Assembly (NCBI GenBank): GCA_012861695.1
Contig: JAAOOA010000341.1
Coordinates: 301,501 to 365,500 of the forward strand
Direction: 5' to 3'
Length of the DNA: 64,000 nucleotides
DNA from: Trematomus loennbergii
Taxonomy: Eukaryota; Chordata; Actinopteri; Perciformes; Nototheniidae
Shown in pieces: positions 11,805 through 24,655 of the stretch. Positions within the stretch are counted from its first letter, which is position 1; every line of letters begins with the position of its first letter. The notes under the pieces were generated by a model. That model worked only from the letters and a program-made list of their open reading frames with translations, did no database searches and was not told the origin of the DNA. Made by a program: the position numbers and the translations under genes.

Positions 11805-14800
11805 ATGGTGTGGCTACAAGGTGTTATCCCCTTCATTGGTAAGCACATTTAATACTAATGTTAACTTGGTTGTTGTTGAATTGTGAGAAAAAAAACGGTC
11901 TGCTTTTTTCACAGGGATGGTCCTTTTGTCACAGATGATGTCTGCCCTGAGTAAGTACTGAACTAACTTTATTTGTATTTCTTGGCTGATGTGCAACATG
12001 TTCTCTTTGTTTTATTATTAATCATGTGAGACAACTGGCATAACAGAAATGTGAGGAACATTTCTTGAGAATTTTGGTCTGCTTAGATGCTTTTTACCTT
12101 ATTTTTATCGACTGTTTTAATAAAATGGACCGATTTGGCCTAGACAGAAATTAGACCGTCATGGGACATGTTTTTGCTTTAGTTAGAAAATGTAAAACGT
12201 ACCGCCTTATCCACCGCCTGGTGATAGATTAACAACTTTTAGATCACAGTTAATCATCAAGTGGTCTTTGTCATATAAAACCAGACAAGTTAAAGAAGTG
12301 AGATGTCCCACATGAGCCTAAATTGGTTGTTCCCTAGTTCTTATTTGCATCATGATTAAATACTACAACTTTCAACTATAAATACAGGTTAAACTACATG
12401 TATGTTAAAATCCCAAAAATAATGGTGTACACTTGGTTAAACTGTTTTACTCAACATTTGAACTGTGACTGCAGTAGAAATCTTAATTTAAAGTAGATAT
12501 TTCAACCTACCTGTACACCAACCTTTCTGACAGTACGTTGCATTGGGATTAATTACCAATGGGGAAAGAATAATGCAACGCAGCATTAGCCGGGGAAAGC
12601 TATGGTGAAGCATTTCATTTCATTTCATTTCAATCTTTATTTCGAACCGATTAAAAAAAATAACAAATAAAAAATAACAAATGTGAAAAACAGAATACCG
12701 TATTGTTAAAATACAGTATTTATCCACATTCACGATAATATTTATATATTCAACAAAAAAAGTCTTCATATTAATAATAATAATAATAATTAAAAATTAT
12801 CGTTTTAAATTCAAGCATCCAAGGAAAGTTCCAGATAGGAAGTTTCAACATCAAAACATCAACACTTGCCTATATGAAAAATCAAAGCACATTAGCACAT
12901 TACCAAGTCCCACCCTAACTTTATCCAATAATTCCAGCGCAGGTTTTTACCATGAATTCCACGGCAGCGAAATGGCAATGAAAACAGAGGAATTGAATTA
13001 AATAACACTTTTTCTCCTCTAGTAAAATGCTAACTGTTTTGTGTTCAGACTGTGATACAGTAAGTGTTGATTCTGCTGTAATTCAGGAAATCCCGATTCC
13101 CTGTTTGTGACTTTCAATGTTCCTGCTCTTTTTAACTTGTTAACCACCTAAACTTCTGCCCAAAGCCTCTCTGCAGTACCACCTCATCAACTCCATGACC
13201 TGGTATGAAGCTCAGAGCTTCTGCAGATTAATGTACACCGACCTGGCCACGGTGAACAACATGAGCGACAAGAACGATCTGGTCAACACTCTTGGCAGTC
13301 ATGCGACATACAGCTGGATCGGGCTTCGAAGAGGAAACACTCGCAGGAGGATGTGGTCCGATGGCAGGGGCCCAGCTCACTTTACCAGGTGGAAGGATGG
13401 TGAACCCAACGGCAACGAAGGCAAAGAACCGTGTGCAGAGATGTCGGTTAGAGGCACGTGGCATGACATAACGTGTGGATATGAAAGAGATTTTGCGTGT
13501 TATGAAAGTAAGCAAATTGCACACAGTGTGATTTTTGTAGTAGATGTTAAAGTTGTGATACAATAAGCTTTAAAAACATCTTAAACCAGAAGAGCACCCT
13601 GAGCGCTCGGACCTCCAAGAGGGCATTTCCATAACCGAAAAATAATATCACCGTGTGATTCTGATCAGATCCCAAATGTAATGGTTTAACTGGTCATGCT
13701 GTAACTTCAATCAATATTTATCGAAAATTGTTGGATATTTTTAATGTAATCCTGCTGAAAAATATCAAACACAAACTCCCTGGCTGAGTTAATACAAATC
13801 CAGATGTAAAACAGAAGTTATTACTTTTGTTGATGTTGTTAGCAATAGCTTACAGCAGTTTTTCTTAACCCTTTCTTGTTTGACCCCTACGGGCCCTAAG
13901 GGGACATGGACACAAAAAGCGTTATTGTTCCCATGAGTTAGTTTCTCGTGCTCACAAGAAAGTTACCGGCGGGGATGGCGCACACAAGAGACCACCAGTT
14001 AATTGCAGAACCTTGTGTTAATGTGTGGAAATTACATTACAGGAATTATTTGAGTTATAATTCAAACTTGGACATCTTTTTAATGACATTTTAAAAGCAT
14101 TTATTTTGGTTAAAACTGCCTCGTGCCTTGCGCACAGAACAGACTACACATTTTCAATCTATATGTGATGTGGGTAGAGATGTACAATATGATCACTTGA
14201 TTGACTGATTGATTGTTCACGCATGCGTTAGGTGCACTCCAGTGCCGAAACAAACAGCTCTTGTTTGCACGAAAAGGTTGTTGTTGTTTTTACGTCCATG
14301 TCCCTTTAGGAGCTCAGTAGACCCCTGCTTCGTTTGCTGATAAAAAAAACGTAAATATATATGTGCCCTGTCCCTGAATCTCTCTTTAGCCCAGCCAAAT
14401 GGAACACAGAGATTTGTGTTTTACCAAGGAGGAAGAACCTGGGTGAAGAGTCAAGAGCAGTGCAGAACTAAACACACCGACCTGGCCTATATAAGCAGTG
14501 ACTTGAATAATACAGCCGTTGCCAATCAAGCCAAAACATGGAACAAAGGTATGTGGATCGGTCTCTTCGATGATGCCTGGATGTGGTCTGATGGAGGAGA
14601 AACCTCCTTCAGGAACTGGCTGAGTGGCTCAGATTCAGGGGGAGACTGTGCTTCTGTTGCAGAGCAGGGACGCTGGGTTGGAGCCGATTGCAACAAGAAG
14701 TCTGCATTTGTCTGTCAGGGCGGTGAGTTCTGAAACGCTAGTTAAATACATGACTCTGAGACATGCTCCTAAGTTATTCAAGTTATTAATATTGGAATAA

Positions 14801-15619
14801 TGGAAATAAAACTGCATTATAATCCTTATGTTTTATATTATCAACAACATAAGCATTACTTGTAGTGGTTTGGTAGCAAATTCACCACGTCATTTTATTA
14901 AGAAGAAAATCTTTCTTTACAACTTCATTCAAATCTCTCTGAGTGGCCAAACCAGACCTGATACTTTACGATTGTTTATGTGTTATTATCTTAATTAAAA
15001 AGAACAAGCAGAACCGTTCAAAGGTATTTGTCTGCAGATAGCAATGCCTTCCTCCTATACTGCACCGAGCACAACTTTTTTTCCCCACATTTAGTCTTTC
15101 ACTTTTTTATTTTTTTATTTTGGCTGCTGGATGGTATGCTTCTAGAGGTTGTAATGAGTATTTCAAACTAAAACTATAAAAATGGGATGTTTAAAATTAA
15201 GATTTTTGATATGTGACGGGACATATCCTCCCATAACCATTGGAAACGACATGTTTGGTTAAATAACCTACACTTCATTACTGTTTTCCACTAAATCATT
15301 GTATTTTGCCTGACATTGTTCACTAACATTATTCTGTGTTGTAATGCAGGTCTTAAAGTGAAGAAGACTGTAATAAGAATGACGGTGCGCTCTGATGTCG
15401 ACCTCACTGACTCAAAAATCAGCGATGCTCTTCTGGAAAAGGTAAAAGGTTTTACAAATAACAAGAGTAAGAATGAAGGATTATGTTATTTCTAACACTT
15501 TCTTTTACTTTCAGTTGAAAGTGAGACTGGCACAACAGGGGATTACTGATGTCAATCTCAGCTGGCGAACGGACAGCAGTGGACGCGCCTTTCAACGTAG
15601 TAAGGTCCCTGAGGGGTGA
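11805..15619 (+). CDS. Secreted C-type lectin with two CTLDs (gene A)
   Basis: The inferred coding exons are 11805-11838, 11915-11950, 13166-13507, 14390-14722, 15350-15441 and 15515-15619, all with GT/AG borders. They total 942 nt (313 codons plus stop) with no lesion. Residues 1-23 form a hydrophobic signal peptide (start MVWLQGVIPFIG). CTLD1 (about 24-138) has the WIGL motif at 74-77, the EPN motif at 103-105 and WHD at 122-124. This is the usual mannose-type calcium and sugar site pattern. CTLD2 (about 139-248) keeps WIGLF and cysteines but has no EPN, so calcium-dependent sugar binding there is doubtful. A basic tail of about 65 residues (containing VDLTDSKISDALLEKLK) follows, without a membrane helix. 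The likely role is extracellular glycan recognition, possibly innate immunity. The family is certain; the ligand is unknown. Intron 3 carries a small transposon. Confidence 0.88.
12608..12800 (-). mobile_element. LINE 3' tail fragment, antisense, in gene A intron
   Basis: A catttcatttcatttc repeat is followed by aatctttatttcgaacc. On minus this reads as a LINE 3' end with the string ggttcgaaataaagatt and an ATGAA-type tail. A related tail lies at 52,205-52,381. No coding sequence remains. Confidence 0.55.
13888..14319. mobile_element. Short TIR transposon (TACGGRGCCCCTAAGGGGACATGG family), copy 1
   Basis: The left end tacgggccctaaggggacat is inverse to the right end atgtccctttaggagctcagta. 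The two are flanked by a perfect 6-bp duplication, gacccc (13,882-13,887 and 14,320-14,325). It sits in the intron between the two CTLD exons of gene A. Related copies lie at 24,656-24,789 and 56,295-56,891, with different interiors. No protein is encoded. Confidence 0.75.
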
Positions 15620-16272
15620 GTTTAGCTTCCTAATCTTAAAATACATGATTTTTGTAGTCCAACGACTGACATATAAACAAACATAGACATGGGCGGTGCC
15701 GGGATTTTTTTGCTGCAGTAGCTTAGCTATGACAGCACGGCGTTGCTAGTTAATTTTCAAAATAAATAAACAAACAATACCAGTGGGCCTGTTCATATTG
15801 TAGCGTTCACCGCTATTCAAGATCACAGATCACGAGCCTTCAATGTCGAAAACGTTCTCTTTATTTTATGGTATTGACGGCCACAGCCACGCCTTACAGA
15901 GCCAATCAATAGTATAACACTCATTATGACTTTTCAATCCCCACTCTCGAACACAACTCCTACCGTCTCGTACTCCCACACACACACCGGAAAACGCACA
16001 CACACACCTGGAAGGGGCGGTCTCTCCCTAACTCCCGCCAACAACATTGCTTAAATAACTTTACAAATGTACTAAACTGTGCACATCTGATAACTGAAAT
16101 AACTATTAACTTGGACACGCTACAATATTATCATTAATATTTAAATTAAAATATTCCTTTGACACTTATAACATTACTTTGCAAGGTAAGCACAACCAAA
16201 ATAAGTTTGTAAAAGCAGAATTTGAACACTGTTTCTGTGCTCCTACAATATTTGTGTATAATACCATTACAC

Positions 16273-18289
16273 CAGTGACGTGCGGTGAGGTTCATGGCTG
16301 GTGAGGCACTGACTCACTGAGTCAGATTTACAAATATTACATTTTGACCTTAATCGAAATATTCGGTTATTTTCAAAAGCTTTTTTTAGTCTGATGCTTC
16401 GATTCATTTTAAACAGACCGTTCAACAAAAGGATACCCACAATCTAAATATTGGATTGTTCTTTCTTAGTAAGATCCCATTTTCATTACAAATGTGGTCT
16501 TACCTTGACTTGAAGATGAAGTCCATGCTATCCTTCTGGACAACAATCTCTATTACTTTTTTGTAAAAGTCCTCCTTATCTTCCTGTAGTTTCAAAAGTC
16601 TAGTTTGTTGTTTGCGTCTACCGTCTCTGTAGAATACAGTAGCAACAAGAACCTGTGGGCTCACGTGCGCCCCCTTCAGTGCGGCAGAGGTTATGGCTGC
16701 CTCCCCTGGTGCTTTTTTCATTGCCGTTGTATGATGAGCCCAGCGAGCCTAAATATCATATGTACGTGAAATAAGTTATTTAGAGACTATGGATGGCGAG
16801 GATAAATGTAATAAAGGCATCTACAAACATTACATTGGTGACCTACAGTGAGATGGGAACAGGCATGCGCTTAGGGCCCGCTTTCCAGCCAGTTTCTGTG
16901 GGTGACGCATTCTGAGGCGAGGCAGAGCTCATCTTTATGGAGGACGGAACATGACTTAAGTATAAATAAATAAATAAATAAATGTGTAAATAAATGTATG
17001 AAGAAATACAGGAATAAATAAATAAATACGTAAATAAATAAATAAATACAGGAATAAATAAATACAGGAATAAATAAATGACGAAATAAATACATAAATA
17101 AATAATGTTGAAATAAATACACAAATAAATAAATAAAAGAATAAATAAATGCATAAATAAATATGGAAATAAATACACCAATGTATAAATAAATAAAACA
17201 GAACACACGTTATTATATATCTTTCATATATTTCTACATTTACTCAACATACATTTATTTATGTGTCCGTATGCTAATGAGGTGGGCGGTCCTAACGTCA
17301 GTCTGAAGCAGGATTGGTTACAGGAGTGTGTGATCATTTCTGGCAGAGGGCTCTACTACTAACGCCTGGCTAACCGCGCTAATTCGAATGCAGGAGCTTT
17401 ACTGTTTAGCCCTTATCTTTATACATCCATGGTTTATCCACAGTAGTAAGGATTATTTATGGGTTATAAAGAAGCCATTATTAGCGAGTTGCCGTGGGTG
17501 TACACTGTACACAGAATGAACAGATGTGACTTGCCACAAATCTCTTGCTTCTGCCTGGCTCCAACAATTGGCGAATCCTGCTTCAGACTGAGGTTAGGAC
17601 CGCCCACCTCATTAGCATACGGACACATAAATAAATAAATGTATGTCGCGTGAATGTAGAAATATATGAAAGATATATAATAACGTGTGTTCTGTTTTAT
17701 TTTCAACTTTTATTTATTTATTTATACATTGGTGTATTTATTTCCATATTTATTTATGCATTTATTTATTATTTTATTTATTTATTTGTGTATTTATTTC
17801 AACATTTATTTATTTCTGTATTTATTTATTCCTGTATTTATTTATTCCTGTATTTATTTATTTATTTACGTATTTATTTATTTATTCCTGTATTTCTTCA
17901 TATATTTATTTACACATTTATTTATTTATATTTAAGTCATGTTCCGTCCTCCATACATCTGTGCCTCACCTTACTCCACAGTAACTGGCTTGAGCGCGCT
18001 CACAAACTAAGTGCCCGCGCTAAATTAGTGCCCGCGCTCCAGCAAGTTACTGTGGGCTAACGAGAGGCAGAGCACGTCCCGCCTCACTTCTCATCGCTCC
18101 CGTAGCGGAGCTCGGCAAATTTGCTGATTTTGACTATAAAAAGCGAATCATACATAAATCACACTTACAACACAGATCAGTGGAGACATTTTATTATTAT
18201 TACTATTTAGTCTTTAGTTGTTTTTTCCGTTACATCGGAGTATGAGAGGTGAGGCTCTGCCTCCCTGCCTCCCCTGCTGCACGTCGCTG
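16273..18289. mobile_element. hAT element nested in the outer hAT
   Basis: The ends are CAGTGACGTGCGG and, inverted, CAGCGACGTGCAG. They are flanked by a perfect 8-bp duplication, cattacac (16,265-16,272 and 18,290-18,297). Length is 2,017 bp. It inserted into the outer element at 15,688-18,628. The interior is mostly a palindrome (below). No intact transposase is visible; the frame at 16,500-16,721 (minus) is unassigned. Confidence 0.9.
16860..18060. repeat. Long palindrome with (AAAT)n and (TTTA)n arms
   Basis: The left arm (about 16,900-17,330) carries an imperfect AAAT array (16,960-17,200). The right arm (about 17,565-17,990) is its reverse complement with a TTTA array (17,700-17,935). 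Matching strings include ggaggacggaacatgactt on both sides and taggaccgcccacctcatta versus its inverse. The unpaired centre is about 17,340-17,560. The predicted long hydrophobic proteins here (Phe, Ile, Tyr and Leu only) are simple-repeat artefacts. It is a foldback element or a head-to-head insertion inside the nested hAT. Confidence 0.85.
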
Positions 18290-18383
18290 CATTACACCCT
18301 AAGCGTACACAATAGCGATCGTTCACTGTTTCAACTGGCATGCTGTGGCATTTAACCTCATCACCACACCACAAACAGACAGA

Positions 18384-18390
18384 CACACAC

Positions 18391-18442
<52 letters not shown>
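18384..18442. repeat. (CA)n microsatellite
   Basis: A run of about 29 CA dinucleotides, just outside the right end of the nested hAT and within the outer hAT. Confidence 0.95.
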
Positions 18443-18443
<1 letters not shown>

Positions 18444-18973
18444 CATTAGCCAAGTAACAGTTCGCGCTTTAACTTACAATGACCCCTGATAGATCTCGCG
18501 AGAATGTGTATAAATATATTATATATAGATACATTTTCATAACAAAACAATGGGGTTGCTAAGCCGTTTCTAGGCCAATTGTTGGAGTTGCTATAGCAAC
18601 TCCAAGCTACCCCTTGGCGCCGCCCCTGAACATAGACTCCCAGTATTTACAGAACATATAGTTGTTATTTTGGATTTTTGTTATATCAAACCTTTTAGAA
18701 TTAAAACGACATATACAAATATAAAGCAGATGTTTAACCTGCAAGAAATCCACACTTTACCATTGGGGCCAGTATCTAAAAATAATGTGATGTGCTTTTT
18801 AACATGTGACATAAGTACATATGCGCAAAGGGAATCAGAATGATCCTTTGGGTGTAGTTTTTCAATATAATCTGCTCTTAATCATGTTAGTAATTTGTTG
18901 TGTTCTTCTCATTACAGAAACTGTATGGCAGAGGTGCCACCATTGATTTGATATGACTGTTGGGATTAAGATG

Positions 18974-19214
18974 TTTCAAGTTTCAAGGTTTCAAGGCTTT
19001 TATTGTCATATGTGCATAGCTACGGTGTAGTTATGACAATGAAAATCTTAGGTCCAGGCTCCTCCAACAGTGCAACACATAAAACAGATAAAATAGTACA
19101 AGTAAATACAAATAAAATAGAATATAATAGAGACAGAATAATAGAAACTGTGCAGAATAGTATATATACAGTAATTAGAATATTGATATATATGATATAT
19201 GTGAGTTGCAAACA
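18974..19214 (-). mobile_element. 5'-truncated LINE tail, antisense
   Basis: This segment is absent from the paralogous flank at about 10,555. It begins tttcaagtttcaaggtttca and contains ggcttttattgtcatatgtg. On minus this is a 3' end of the type cacatatgacaataaaagcc followed by a TTGAAAC tail. No coding part remains. Confidence 0.65.
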
Positions 19215-19275
19215 GATGGATGTTCTGCATGAAGAAAGTTTTCCTCTGTTAACTGTCCGTAAAACTTTAGTATAA

Positions 19276-20135
19276 GGTCCCATGTCATGCTTTTCTGGTT
19301 ATTACCTGTCCCCTTGTGTGTTATGTAGCTTTTTCTGCATGTAAACGGTCTACAAAGTCACAACCCTCAAGTAACCCTGTAACGAGTAAAACTCTAACAC
19401 AGAAAATACCTGGTTGCTGCCCCAGAACGCCTCGTTGGAGATTTTTTCTTTTTTCTTTTTTTTCTTCCTGAGTATGGTGACGTAACCATGCCCAGGTCCA
19501 AATGGACCAATCCGTGGAGCTCCTCACACACACACACTCACTCAGCCTTATCTTTTCTCAGCCGCTGTACTCCGCGGATTTCTCAGCCTGAACTCAGCCT
19601 GAGACAGCGAGACACAACAAAACTCAGCCTGAACTCAGCCTGAGCACACACACAAACTCACAGCCAGGCTGTCTCGCAGACCCCACGCAGCAACCAGGAA
19701 ACGACACCAGTAATCCAGCTCACACTGTCCGCTCTCGAGCCTCAAAGGGCGGAGCAGCGAGCCCCGCAACGTCCCTCCAACACGGCACCCAGACCCCACG
19801 CAGCATTCTCATCTGTTTGTCATTACTGGTGTCATTTCCTGGTTGCTAACAAACGCCATTGTAACACATAATCACTGATGTTCTGCTGTAACGGTGGTGG
19901 ACTCATCAGAACAGAGTGGGCGAGCTGACCAATCAGAGCACAGTGGGCTCATAGGGAGGGGGGGGGGGGGCAGGAGCTCCAACAAGCCGTTTAGGACAGA
20001 GAGTGAATACACATACTATACAGAGATGCTGTATGAGAAACCAATGTGATTTTGGAACATTGAACAATGTAAATATATTCTGGTAGACCTCAACAATGGA
20101 ATTATGATCAGTAGAAATGGCCATGTCATGGGACC
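19276..20135. mobile_element. 860-bp TIR transposon in gene A 3' flank
   Basis: The termini are GGTCCCATGTCATG and its inverse CATGTCATGGGACC. They are flanked by tttagtataa (19,266-19,275) and tttggtataa (20,136-20,145), a 9-10 bp target duplication with one mismatch. The paralogous empty site is actttagtataaagcc at about 10,610. The duplication length would suit a Mutator-like element, but no transposase is present. Short direct repeats (cagcctgaactcagcctgag) lie at 19,590-19,640, and a G run at about 19,960. Confidence 0.82.
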
Positions 20136-20381
20136 TTTGGTATAAAGCCTGAGCAACCTTGGGTCATATTCAATATAATTGACCTTTACATTTTAAGGTT
20201 TGCGTCTTGTTCTGAAAGCTTTCTCTTGACAGATAAACATGAAACATCTGTTTTTGTCTAAATGTGTACTATCTTCTTTGCTTTTCCACATGTTTACCTT
20301 GTGGAGGGAGTCCGATTACAGAGTGTGTGTGTGCTACTTTGAAACAAATATATGTTCTATTAGGAATAGATCATTGCTTCT

Positions 20382-20660
20382 GATTGAGATGTGATTCATT
20401 AAATGTTCCTCCCTTTGGAAAATATTCTGAAGGAGAATATCTTTCTCAAAAATAAACAAAATATGAAAATGACTGAACAGAATCACACTTACTTCTCCTG
20501 AGTCGTCCTGTCAGCTGCTTCTCTCTCCGTCTCTCTCGATGTGCTGGTGAAGACTCAGATATCCACGAGGTCGCTGCTCTCTTTGAGCCACCTTTGGGCA
20601 AACATTTGAATATTGAAATTCAGATGTCAAAGAGGTCTGTCATGGTGGATATATGATCCA
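20382..20660 (-). pseudogene. Orphan inverted copy of lectin 5' exon region
   Basis: This is the reverse complement of 23,600-23,890, covering the non-coding first exon of gene B with its donor (exon edge at 20,493; donor gtaagt on minus). No lectin coding exons follow on the minus side, only the gene A flank. It is a third copy of the 5' exon (others at 23.7 and 41.8 kb), probably left by an inversion or partial duplication. Confidence 0.8.
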
Positions 20661-23549
20661 TTGTTGCTAAAAATATCCTATACATGATGTAACAGCAAAC
20701 ACACACTGCCCTGTTGGTTTAAACATGTCTCTGTGTAGCCATGGGCACTTCTAGGAGGGGCAAACAGGGGGCTGTGACGCGGAGCTTGGACCCCCCTGTG
20801 GCCCGACTCCAAAATAATAAATCTATGATAATTCAATTAATGTAAAATACTAAGTTACTGTGCTTTTTTTCAGTAATATAATTTAATAAGTGAGTTACTG
20901 GAACAAATGTTGTAACTTAGACAAATCCCAACAAATATTAAGAAATACAATAAAACCAAAGTTTTTCATAAATAATGTATTTATTATCCCAAACTTATTT
21001 TATTCTTCTGTATCTTGGGCCAAAGTAACTAAAACAACCAAATAAAATGATAACAAAGTCATTGACACAAACTCTGTTACTTAATCAAACACCAATAATG
21101 GTATTTTATGCTTTATTATGCGCTCTGACTTAAACAAAAACATTTTAAATCTCCTTCTCCCTGCATTACATTTGCCTCTCATTAAATGATTGGCCCCATC
21201 ACGGCCCCCCCAGTAAAATTAGTCTCGGACCACCTGCACCCACTTCTATTCCGACCGCCTCAATGTATTGGTGTTGTATGTCTCTGTTCTCCCCAAGAGA
21301 CCCCTCTGGGACGTAAGACTAAACGGTGCTTGAATGTGTGAATGTTAATTTCGGCCTCTGTATGAATGGGTGACAACGGGTGAATGCTGACTGTTTATGT
21401 AAAACGCTTTGAGAGCTCATAAGACACTGGAAAAACACTGTATAAAATGCAGCTCCAGGGTCACTTACATTATTATTTTTATTTTTTTGTATCTATCAGC
21501 TTATTTAATTAACAGATGCATTTTTCTCAGAATGTAAACCTCATATTTTACAAGAGTAAAATGAAGCTGATTACAAAGCAATGACTCGGTTCATATTTCG
21601 CCATGGGTCGAAACAAACACACTCTGTGAAACAAATAAAAAAAGATAGGATATTGGGTTTAATTAGTTCCAAATGTATTCTCCCTGTTGTTAAACACCGT
21701 CGGGACATCAGCTTAATATGAATTGTATTTCTTTTGAGGATAAAACCATTATTTCCAAACTTTTCATCAGTGTAGCTTTCAGCATTTTTTTAAACCATGT
21801 GTGTTGGACAGTCAGCTTTCCGTGTCCCATCTCTGGGTTTTTTCCATTACATCACTGTATGTAAATGTCCTGTCATAACTGATATGGACTTCTCCTTTGG
21901 ATCAATGGTCGCGACAGAGATCATAATATTTTGTGTTGTAATATTCAAATGGCAGTAAATTAGCGACATATTAAACATCTATTGGGAGAAGTCTAAACCA
22001 GTACGACGCAGAGTACGACGCAGAGAGTGAAGCGAGGAGAGAGAAGAAACAGGGTAAGTAAGTTTAACCTCTGTTATGTCTCTTATTTTGATAGAGTTTA
22101 TTGGTCAGAGATATTTATTGTACGTTACATGCGTTTAACATTTAGTACACATTATATTGTGAATGTATCTTTTTTCCTTCAGTATTTCTAATTTCTAGTA
22201 ACTTTCTTATCATTTAATTCTCATAACTTTCACGAAGGGTGTACACAGTTACAGAAACTCTTTATAATACATGTTTAGGTTGCCATACCCTTGTGTGGCA
22301 GGAATTGACTGATTCACACTTGCGTATTGTAACTGGTTCCTCATATATATATCGCATGTGTGGGGGAAACTTCTGTTGCCACGTCAATTCTGAAGAACTC
22401 TACCCCAGACCCGTATTTATCTAGTTCAGAGAGAAATAATCAACATTGTGCATCATAACAAGACAGAATCATAACACCTCTATCAGCTGACGCCAACAGG
22501 CAGGAACAGGGAGACAAAGCACTGAGAGCACAGCAGCCAAGGCTACAGGTGCGTGTGCTCAGTCAGGACAGCATGAACTGATACATTGGAACATATTTCC
22601 CCAACAGTTCCTCTTTTTTATCAATTTTGATAACCTAAAAACCTTAGTCTAATAACATTTTGTTCAATACTTAAGGATATTAACATTATCTGTGATAATA
22701 GTAGAAATACCTTATTATTCAATACCTTTTATTATTTAAAACATTTATTTTGTTTAGTGCGAAAGTGTAAACTGATCTGACAAAAATATATGAATCATTA
22801 CTATTTAACACATGTCTGGTCATTGGAAATAAAAAACAATCATTAATTGTACATCTGTAAACATCTGGTCATTCAATTCAAAGTTCATCTTTGTACGAGA
22901 GCTGGAAGAACATGTCCGTCAGTCTTCCTGACTCGTTCTCCTCCTCTTTTTATGACACTGAGTCTCTGGTGTGTAAAGGCATCCTGATACTGTAGATTAG
23001 CACTGACGTGCTGATTGGCTCAAACTCTTCTTCATCAGAGCGCCATATTTCAACCCCCCCCCCCTTTTGCTCTGCTTTTGTGTGGCCCATTCAGTGAGCA
23101 CTCTAGCTGACCCCCAGTGAGACGGAGGCTCATCTGCCTGTATTCCTTCTGCTATCTGCTTGAGAGCAGTGCAGCTGCGTATTCCTGTGGAACACTAATC
23201 CATCATCATGTGAAATGTAGAGTTAATTTAAATAATTACTTATGGTTGAAGTCAAATTAACATTAACATTAGAACTAAAGTCAGTCAAAATTGGACGTGC
23301 ACGGATCAGAATCTAATCAATACACCGTTTTCCCAGCTCTGTAATGAAAAGGATAATAAGATTAGGTACATCACTGGAGTGTTAAAACACCCAAACATGC
23401 ACACTTATCTTATTCTAGTAGAGATTAGAGGACAGGTCTAATGTTGTGAACCAAATTATCAAGTCAAAGTTGTTTTATTTATTTTATCTTATGTACCCCA
23501 TTTGATTAAATAATTAATCTTGAATCATTAATAACTCTAAAAAGGCAAC
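20661..23549. other. Intergenic stretch before gene B, no gene
   Basis: AT-rich. One exon-like stretch stands out: acgacgcagagtacgacgca (direct repeat, about 22,000-22,025), then gagagaagaaacagg and a donor gtaagtaag at 22,052. It could be an alternative first exon, but nothing supports transcription. A C run lies at 23,056-23,066. No coding region was recognised. Confidence 0.45.
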
Positions 23550-23639
23550 AACTGTTTTCCCTGTTACATCGTGTAATTGATATTCTTTCCATCAATGAAT
23601 CCTATATCAACCATGATAGACCTCTTTGACATCTGAATT

Positions 23640-23763
23640 TTAATATTCAAATGTTTGTCCAAAGGTGGCTCAAAGAGAGCAGCGACCTCGTGGATATCTG
23701 AGTCTTCACCAGCACATCGAGAGAGACGGAGAGAGAAGCAGCTGACAGGACGACTCAGGAGAA
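23640..23763 (+). other. Non-coding first exon of lectin gene B
   Basis: A conserved stretch (tggctcaaagagagcagcga...gacgactcaggagaa) is followed by a donor, gtaagt (23,764). It is present in three copies in the window. The next acceptor (ctaacag, ending 24,987) leads to the signal-peptide exon. The left border is uncertain. Confidence 0.65.
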
Positions 23764-24655
23764 GTAAGTGTGATTCTGTTCAGTCATTTTCATATTTTGT
23801 TTATTTTGAGAAAGATATTCTCCTTCAGAATATTTTCCAAAGGGGAGGAACATTTAATGAATCACATCTCAATCAGAAGCAATGAAATCTAAAACCCTAT
23901 TATGTTAATTTATTCCCTTAAATCATTTGTTTCTCTTGAAATCAACTGGAATATTTTATGTATTTGTATTAAAATCTCAATGTTTCATTTTGAATCATAA
24001 ACTTGATCTAATTTTTCAAAAAGTTGGCACTTTACCAAGAACGCTGGACATTTATAATGAAAACAAAACATTTAGTCTGAGTCTAGTGGACATTTTTGTT
24101 TACCTTTCAGGTTCATGTTAGGTTTTTAGAGCTTTGTGGGCGATGTATGCAGCCTGTCCCGTAGACATTACTCAGGGCTGAAAAACCCACTATTTTCCTG
24201 CTTCAAAATACGGTGGTAAATCTTAAATGTTTTATTGGAGACGATGTGTATACACAGCAATCTCACTCTCATTTCAAATAAACACAATGTAATTTTCATT
24301 AGGGTAAGTTCACCCCTAATAAAATAATGAACACACATCTTTAAATCGGGCTTATAAAAGCAACGATACACAATTTAATTGAAGCTTTTATTTCAGTTTG
24401 CTTCTCCGTTCCTGTTAAAGAACCCATAAAGCCTCACCCACACCTAAAACATAGTGTATGTTTCTGATAGTAGGCTACAAAAAATTATAGAATCAGAAAA
24501 ATATAATGGCCTTGATAAAAAAACATGAAAAGTCAGTGTTGTTGTACGGCACTATACTGTTATGTTTAGTTTCTAACTGGTGTTTGCATGTTTCATTCAA
24601 ATAAGACCTTTTCATCTTCTAAAAATACATTTTACGGTGTGTGCCTACGGTGCAT

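Larger units (their letters stand above)
15688..18628. mobile_element. hAT element in gene A 3' flank (outer)
   Basis: The ends are CATGGGCGGTGCC and GGCGCCGCCCCTG, imperfect inverses. A perfect 8-bp duplication, aacataga, flanks them (15,680-15,687 and 18,629-18,636). The paralogous empty site at about 10,190-10,205 has one copy. These are diagnostic of hAT. Of 2,941 bp, more than two thirds is a second hAT nested inside. No transposase was recognised. Confidence 0.9.

Noticed and set aside
16843..17208. Long open frames of Phe, Ile, Tyr and Leu on minus (and 17,650-18,060 on plus)
   Set aside because: They are translations of imperfect AAAT/TTTA arrays within a palindrome; no signal, domain or splice support.
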